DNA from: Nocardiopsis_C rhodophaea
GTDB lineage: Bacteria; Actinomycetota; Actinomycetes; Streptosporangiales; Streptosporangiaceae
Reading direction: 5' to 3'
NCBI RefSeq assembly: GCF_039530945.1
Contig: NZ_BAAAPC010000001.1
Span: 186,001-250,000, forward strand
DNA length: 64,000 bases
The notes beneath the pieces were generated by a model, which was not told where the DNA came from, did not search any database, and saw only the letters and a program-made list of their open reading frames with translations. The translations under genes were made by a program, and so were the position numbers. Below are positions 59,333 to 64,000 of the stretch, in pieces; position 1 is the first letter of the stretch; each line of letters starts with the position of its first letter.

Positions 59333-59703
59333 GGCAGCATCACCGGGGCCCGGACGGGAAGCCTGCGGGCGGTGCTGTCCGGCAGGAGGGTGAGAGTCAG
59401 CAACCAGGTCTCGGTCTCGGCGGTCAGCAGGGCGGCGGTGTCCTCAGCCCTGACCAGGACGGCCTGGCCCGCCGCGAGGGAGGTGCCGTTGCCCAGGCCG
59501 GCCCGGCCGGACAGCACCAGCCAGACCTCGTGTAGGCCGTCCCGGCCGCGGCGATCCAGGGTGGCGCCGCCGGGCAGAATGAGGTGGTCGACAGCCTCGC
59601 ACTCGCTGTGCAGCATGCCCCGACGGGCCAAGCACTGCCAGATGGTGGCTCCTTCCGGCATGGCGGCGCCGTCGACCGCGCGACCGGTGTCGGTGACGAT
59701 CAC
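59329..59703 (-). CDS. Small cupin protein
   Basis: A 124-residue single-domain cupin, GTG start. Core pattern: HLILPGGATLDRRGRDGLHEVWLVLSGRAGL followed by SLAAGQAVLVRAED, with only part of the usual His set (LHEVW). Isomerase, epimerase or binding function cannot be told apart. Overlaps both neighbours by 4 bases. Confidence 0.75.
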   Translation of the reverse strand: MIVTDTGRAVDGAAMPEGATIWQCLARRGMLHSECEAVDHLILPGGATLDRRGRDGLHEVWLVLSGRAGLGNGTSLAAGQAVLVRAEDTAALLTAETETWLLTLTLLPDSTARRLPVRAPVMLP

Positions 59704-60422
59704 GCCCGACCCCCCGGAACGGCCATCCGCGCATGGAAGAACTCCAGGCCGCCCGGTCCTGCCGTGACGGTTATCCGTCCGCCGAGGGGGAGGGTGACGG
59801 ACGTCCCGGCGGCCAGGTCCACCTCGACCTGTCCGGAAGCGCCCAAGCCGGACCCGTCCAGGACGAACAGGGTGTGCTCGTGGGCGGTGGCATCGAACCC
59901 CTCGGACTGCCCGGGGGCCAGCCGCCGGATCCGAATCAGCTCCAGCGGGCCATCGAACACCGATCTGGGGTCGATCTCCCTCTGTTCGCGCAGGTTGACG
60001 ATGGTGCTCTCCATATCCGCCCCCTTCCGTGCGGGCTCTCCCCAGCGGACGGCCGCGGCCGTCGCGGGGGTGAGCATTTCAATAACGAGCCAGTTGACCG
60101 GAGTGCCTCCGGTGTTGTGCAAACTGTGGCTGGTCCCCGCCGCGGTCAGAGCCATGTCCCCGGGACCGACAGGGGTCCGCCTGCCGTTCAGGCCGATTTC
60201 GGCCCGCCCGGTGAGGATGTAGTAAATCTCCTCGGTGCGGGTGTGCCGGTGCTCACCGCTGACCCCACCCGGCGGGATCGACGCCCATTCGATGGCCTCC
60301 CAGGTGCCGTCCAGGCCCGCGCGCCGGGCCAGGCAGGTCCAGTGGGAGAGCCCCTCAGCGCCGTGCACCCCGAACACGTCCGCAGGGCGGCCGACCCGGG
60401 TGACGATCGGCGCGCCGCTCAC
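59700..60422 (-). CDS. Bicupin protein
   Basis: A 240-residue protein with two cupin halves, GTG start at 60422 overlapping the cyclase stop. First half: PPGGVSGEHRHTRTEEIYYILTG, with His and Glu metal ligands, then VGPGDMALTAAGTSHSLHNTGG. Second half (EHTLFVLDGSGLG, then AAGTSVTLPLGG) is degenerate. The first half looks catalytically competent for metal binding. Possible dehydratase/epimerase or oxygenase on the cyclitol. Confidence 0.8.
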   Translation of the reverse strand: MSGAPIVTRVGRPADVFGVHGAEGLSHWTCLARRAGLDGTWEAIEWASIPPGGVSGEHRHTRTEEIYYILTGRAEIGLNGRRTPVGPGDMALTAAGTSHSLHNTGGTPVNWLVIEMLTPATAAAVRWGEPARKGADMESTIVNLREQREIDPRSVFDGPLELIRIRRLAPGQSEGFDATAHEHTLFVLDGSGLGASGQVEVDLAAGTSVTLPLGGRITVTAGPGGLEFFHARMAVPGGRA

Positions 60423-61630
60423 CGGGGGCTCCCAGTGGTGGCGCCCGCGGCAACAGCGATCGCGTCGGCTGCGCGACGCAGCTCGTCGTCGGTGACATCG
60501 TTGACGAACACCGCGTCGCCGATGCCGACGGGCAGCGGGAGACGCTGCAGTCCGTCCCGGTGCCGGGTGGTGTCGGCCAGCGCCTTGGCGAGCAGCTCGG
60601 GGGTGCACCCCCGGTGGTGAGTGGGCAGCTCCAGAAGGTTCATCACCGCCAGGACGCGGTCGCGGTCGGTGTCGCCGACCAGCCCCCGCCCGTGGGCGAT
60701 GAGGGTGGTCAGTGCCATGTCGATGGTGACTGCCTCACCGTGCAGCAGGTCGGGCAGTGCGGCCATCTCGATCGCCGGGCTGAACGAGTGGCCGTAGTCG
60801 ACAAGCCGCTCCAGCTTGGTCTCCCACAGGTTGGGCTGGAGCTCCTCCAGCATTCCGTGGACGGCCCGGCGCAGCACCTCGCGGGCGGCGATCTCGTTGA
60901 CCGGAGTAGTACCCTGCAGCCGTTCGTCGAGCAGCACGCGGCCGTACGTCTCCAGCTGGTCGAACAGCGCACGGTCCTTGATCAAGGCGATCTTGAGGAT
61001 CTCGGCGAGGCCGTTGGACAGGTGGCGCCGGTCCAGGGTGGTAAGGAAGTTGCGGTCCAGCAAGGTGGCGGCGGGGGCCTCGTACGTGCCCAGCCGGTTC
61101 TTGTGCCCGTTGAAGTTCACGCCGGTCTTGACGCCGACCCCGGCGTCGACCAGACCGATGAGGGTGGTGGGCACGCGGACGTAGGGTGTGTGGCGCCGGT
61201 ACAGGCTGCTGGCCACCCCGACGATATCCAGCAGTACGCCGCCGCCGATACCGATAATCGGTTCTCGGCGGCGGTCGATGCCGAACTCGTCCAGGCCGCG
61301 CACGATATGCGCCACCGACTCCATGGACTTCTCCTGCTCGGTGGCGTCCAGAACGCACAGCTGGGCCATGATGCCGTGGTGACGCAGGTACTTGTCGAAC
61401 AGGTCGCCGTAGAGGCGGTGCACGGTCTGGTCGATGACGACGAACCGGCGCCGTGTGGTGGCCGATGCGGTGGTCCCGGCCTGCATCAGAGAATGGTTGT
61501 CTAGGGCGAAGATGTCCCGTGACACGGTGACGTCGTAACGGACCCGACGGTCGGCCTCCACCACCCAGGAGGTGGCCGGGGGTGCGGTCAGGTCGTCGTC
61601 GGTCGGCGTCACGGAGAGTCGTCCGAGCAT
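60419..61630 (-). CDS. 2-epi-5-epi-valiolone synthase-like sugar-phosphate cyclase
   Basis: A 403-residue 3-dehydroquinate-synthase superfamily enzyme. ATG 61630 with GAAGGAG about 7 bases upstream. GIGGGVLLDIVGVASSLYRR (NAD-binding), YVRVPTTLIGLVDAGVG, VKTGVNFNGHKNRLGTY and SNGLAEILKIALIKD; zinc ligands in VDYGHSFSPAIE and LLHGEAVTIDM. The KNRLG and long N-terminal extension match 2-epi-5-epi-valiolone synthases (ValA/AcbC type), not primary-metabolism AroB. It would cyclise sedoheptulose 7-phosphate to a C7 cyclitol. Confidence 0.82.
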   Translation of the reverse strand: MLGRLSVTPTDDDLTAPPATSWVVEADRRVRYDVTVSRDIFALDNHSLMQAGTTASATTRRRFVVIDQTVHRLYGDLFDKYLRHHGIMAQLCVLDATEQEKSMESVAHIVRGLDEFGIDRRREPIIGIGGGVLLDIVGVASSLYRRHTPYVRVPTTLIGLVDAGVGVKTGVNFNGHKNRLGTYEAPAATLLDRNFLTTLDRRHLSNGLAEILKIALIKDRALFDQLETYGRVLLDERLQGTTPVNEIAAREVLRRAVHGMLEELQPNLWETKLERLVDYGHSFSPAIEMAALPDLLHGEAVTIDMALTTLIAHGRGLVGDTDRDRVLAVMNLLELPTHHRGCTPELLAKALADTTRHRDGLQRLPLPVGIGDAVFVNDVTDDELRRAADAIAVAAGATTGSPR

Positions 61631-61675
61631 GGAGTTCTCCTTCGGTCGTTTCATCCGGATGGGTAGGTGTGCGCT

Positions 61676-63361
61676 CTAACCCCGTGCAGGGGCGGGAGCT
61701 ATCGTTCGGACAAGCGCCTTCTTGTCGGCCTTGCCGACCGAGGTCTGCGGCATCGCGTCGACGACCACCAGCGATTCGGGGATCTTGTAGCGGGCCACAC
61801 CGCGGGCAGCGAGAGCGTCGTGTAGCTCCGCCCCCGTCAGCGTCCGGCCAGGCATCAGCACGACGCAGGCACAGGCCCGCTCGCCCAGATTGGCGTCGGG
61901 AACGGGGACCACAGCGACCTCGGACACCTGGTCCAGTGCTTGGACCAGCCGTTCGATCTCATCGGCGGAAATCTTCTCGCCGCCGCGGTTGATGACGTCC
62001 TTGGTGCGCCCGACCACGACGAGGTTGCCGCTGGGGTCGCGGCGGACCAGGTCGCCGGTGCGGTACCAGCCGTCGGCGGTAAACGCCCGGGCGTTCTGCT
62101 CAGGGGCGCGATAATAGCCACGGGGCGTGTACGGTCCCCGCACGAGCAGCTCACCGGGGTCACCGGGCGGTACCGGGGCGCCTTCCTCGTCGACGAGGAG
62201 GATCTCGTCGTGCGGGCTCATCGGCCGCCCCTGGGTGCTGGCGCTCACCTCCTCGGGATCGGTGTGGCGGGTGAAGCACAACAGACCCTCGGCCATGCCG
62301 AACACCTGCTGGACCCGGCAGCCCAGGGCGCGGCGGGCGCGATGGTAGGACTCGGGGGTGAACAGGGAGCCGCCGATCTGCACCAGCCGCAGGCTGGACA
62401 GGTCGGGGCGGTCGGCCTCGGCGGCTTCCACCCACCGGGTCAGCACGGCGGGCACGGCCGCCACCGCGGTTACCCGCTCCCGGGAAATCGTCCCGAGGAC
62501 CCGCGAGGGAGAGGGCGAGGCGACCATGACGACCCGGCCACCGACCATCAGCGTGCCCAGAACGCCTGGGCAGGCGAGGGGGAAGTTGTGCCCGGCGGGC
62601 AGGGCGGCCAGGTACACGGTGTCACCGTCGAACCCGCACACCTGCCCGCTTCGGCGGGCGTTGTACTCGTAGTCGTTATGGGTGCGCGCGATCACCTTCG
62701 ACAGGCCGGTGGTCCCGCCCGAGAGCAGGAAAACAGCGGCGTCAGCGGGATGCGGCGCTTCCGCGTCGAGGGCCAGGCGGCGCTTGCGGACAGCGTCCTC
62801 GTCCCCGGCGGCTGCGGTGGCGGCCGCGCGCAGGCTGAGGTGGCCCGGGTCGGCACAGTCGCCAGCGACCAGAACGTCGCGCAACGAGGGGACGCGTCCG
62901 ACGACCCGCCTGGCCATCGCCTGGTGATCGTGGCTACGCAGCCTGTCGGGAACGGCGATCGCCTCGGCCCCGGTGCGCTCAGCGATCGCGGCCAGCTCGT
63001 GGTCACGATGCGCAGGCAGCATCATGACCGGTGCCACCCCGGCGCGCAGGCATGCGAGCAGCAGTACCACCAGCTCCCAGCCGTTGGGGAGCGCGACCAC
63101 AATGGTCGAGTCGCGGCCCAACCCCCAGTCGCGCAGCCGGACGGCCAGGACGTCGGCGCGCCGGGCCAGCTCCGGGTAGGAGAGCCGGGTCGGCCCGTCC
63201 ACCAGCGCGGTGCGCTCGGGGAAGGACCCCGCCCACTCCCACACCAGGTCGCCGATGGGGCGGTCGCGCCAGTACCCCGCCGAGCGGTAGGCGTCGGCGC
63301 TGTCGTCGGGCCAGGGGACGAGCCCTTCGCGGAGCTGGGGCGGCGCCTGCTGTGCTGTCAC
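61676..63361 (-). CDS. Aryl-acid-AMP ligase (DhbE/EntE type)
   Basis: A 561-residue stand-alone adenylation enzyme of the 2,3-dihydroxybenzoate/salicylate-AMP ligase type. GGTTGLSKVIARTHNDY (P-loop), ALPAGHNFPLACPGVLGTL (the aryl-acid signature around HNFPLACPG), QVFGMAEGLLCFTR, GEKISADEIERLV and SVGKADKKAL. It probably activates a benzoate-type acid for a carrier domain, possibly the one at the C-terminus of the PKS just upstream. Confidence 0.9.
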   Translation of the reverse strand: MTAQQAPPQLREGLVPWPDDSADAYRSAGYWRDRPIGDLVWEWAGSFPERTALVDGPTRLSYPELARRADVLAVRLRDWGLGRDSTIVVALPNGWELVVLLLACLRAGVAPVMMLPAHRDHELAAIAERTGAEAIAVPDRLRSHDHQAMARRVVGRVPSLRDVLVAGDCADPGHLSLRAAATAAAGDEDAVRKRRLALDAEAPHPADAAVFLLSGGTTGLSKVIARTHNDYEYNARRSGQVCGFDGDTVYLAALPAGHNFPLACPGVLGTLMVGGRVVMVASPSPSRVLGTISRERVTAVAAVPAVLTRWVEAAEADRPDLSSLRLVQIGGSLFTPESYHRARRALGCRVQQVFGMAEGLLCFTRHTDPEEVSASTQGRPMSPHDEILLVDEEGAPVPPGDPGELLVRGPYTPRGYYRAPEQNARAFTADGWYRTGDLVRRDPSGNLVVVGRTKDVINRGGEKISADEIERLVQALDQVSEVAVVPVPDANLGERACACVVLMPGRTLTGAELHDALAARGVARYKIPESLVVVDAMPQTSVGKADKKALVRTIAPAPARG

Positions 63362-63485
63362 GGTCTGTTCCTCACTCGTGTCGGTCGGCGGCTTCGCCAG
63401 GTACCGGGCCCGGCCGAAACCGATTCGATTCCTCAGCGGCCGCGGTGAAGTAAGCCGGTCTCCGTTCCGTCGGCCCCGTTCCAGA

Positions 63486-64000
63486 TCACACGTCGCGATG
63501 CTCGGCGGTTTCGGTGAGCCGCTCGGCCAGGTGGGAGGAGACCGAGGCGATGGTGGGGTAGTCCCACAGGACGGCGGCGGGCAGCCGGAGCCCGAACCGT
63601 TTCTGCAGACGGCGCCGGATGGCCATGGTCATGACCGAGTCCAGGCCCTGCTCGGTGAAAGGGCGGTGGACGTCTAGGGTGGCCGCCTCATCCCCGCTCT
63701 CCCGAGCTGTCTCCTCGGCCACCTGCGCAGTGACCGCCGACACCAGCGCCTCGCCTGTCAGCCCCAGCAATCCGTCCTCGTCTTGGTCGGGCTCGGCCGC
63801 CTGGTCGGTGGCCAGGCCGCGCAGCACCGCGGGCCCGTCGGGGACGGCGTCGACCACGCGTACGACGGCCACGTGGGGCTCACCGCTGCGTACCGCTACG
63901 TCCCAGGAGCGGAACGCTTCGGCCACGGTGATATCGCCCGCGCCCAGGCCTGCGAGCTCCTGCTCAACTGCCGTGCTGGCGGCCATGCCCATGCCCCGCC
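63486..64000 (-). CDS. C-terminal end of an iterative type I PKS (KR tail plus ACP)
   Basis: The frame is open to the right edge, so the 5' end lies outside. Visible C-terminal ~170 residues: GMGMAASTAVEQELAGLGAGD and DITVAEAFRSWDVAV are the end of a ketoreductase as in 6-methylsalicylate/aromatic iterative PKSs; FTEQGLDSVMTMAIRRRLQKRFGLRLPAAVLWDYPT is the ACP with its phosphopantetheine Ser. An ATG at 63992 lies in frame but the sequence before it is still of the PKS kind. It implies an aromatic polyketide starter unit for cluster B. Confidence 0.8.
   Translation of the reverse strand, partial: RGMGMAASTAVEQELAGLGAGDITVAEAFRSWDVAVRSGEPHVAVVRVVDAVPDGPAVLRGLATDQAAEPDQDEDGLLGLTGEALVSAVTAQVAEETARESGDEAATLDVHRPFTEQGLDSVMTMAIRRRLQKRFGLRLPAAVLWDYPTIASVSSHLAERLTETAEHRDV

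Noticed and set aside
1..64000. CRISPR arrays or rRNA genes
   Set aside because: No regularly spaced short repeats with unique spacers and no rRNA-like conserved segments were seen.

Overview
The window is high-GC actinomycete chromosome, most like a Nocardiopsaceae or Streptomyces-type genome. The evidence is strong third-position GC, frequent GTG starts, 4-bp stop/start overlaps, SARP regulators, FCD-type GntR and DevR-like regulators, an IS701-type insertion sequence and two secondary-metabolite gene clusters. The genus is inferred from style, not shown.

Left part (1-13.4 kb): a small operon with a DevR-like response regulator (VOC protein, flavin/FMN-binding protein, DevR with an upstream DevR-type box). 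Next is a catabolic locus: amidase, D-2-hydroxyacid dehydrogenase, DUF3830 protein, two maleate-isomerase/racemase-fold proteins and an FCD-GntR regulator, then, beyond a TetR/MFS efflux pair, a semialdehyde dehydrogenase and a 4-aminobutyrate-type aminotransferase. Three copies of the palindrome GATTGTC(A/G)ACAATC (two exact, one partial) sit in the divergent promoters of this locus and suggest one regulon.

Mobile region (13.4-22.6 kb): a tRNA-Arg(ACG) gene whose 3' end is the left attachment site of a 7.5-kb integrated element. The element carries a tyrosine integrase, two HTH regulators, an excisionase, a P-loop replication-type ATPase and small unknown proteins. It ends in a 35-bp direct repeat at 20914-20948. 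A decayed IS701-family element follows and cuts off the 3' end of a SARP gene.

Cluster A (22.6-47 kb), almost all on the minus strand and largely translationally coupled: regulators, an MFS pump, a condensation-type acyltransferase, a phosphopantetheinyl transferase, a fused ketosynthase/chain-length-factor-like protein, a GcvT-like protein, a GNAT fused to an unknown domain, FabZ-like dehydratase, ACP, ketoreductase, SbnB and SbnA (2,3-diaminopropionate synthesis), a lone LanB-type (tRNA-dependent) N-domain protein, an aminotransferase, a second carrier protein, an AMP ligase, an acyltransferase and an ABC exporter. I read it as a reducing type II polyketide (polyenoyl) chain joined to diaminopropionate, with an unusual LanB-like enzyme.

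Boundary (47-49.7 kb): an MFS fragment, a diverged copy of the tRNA-Arg 3' end with the same integrase-arm-like motif, a strong terminator and a truncated second copy of the IS701 element. Cluster A therefore lies between two tRNA-Arg attachment-like repeats and two copies of one IS.

Cluster B (49.7-64 kb, continuing past the right edge): a SARP regulator, a broken alpha/beta hydrolase, SDRs, a BBE-type flavoenzyme, a tandem-VOC dioxygenase-like protein, a KAS III-like protein without the usual cysteine, a zinc alcohol dehydrogenase, two cupins, a 2-epi-5-epi-valiolone synthase-like cyclase, an aryl-acid AMP ligase and the C-terminus of an iterative aromatic type I PKS. This suggests an aromatic polyketide/C7-cyclitol hybrid.
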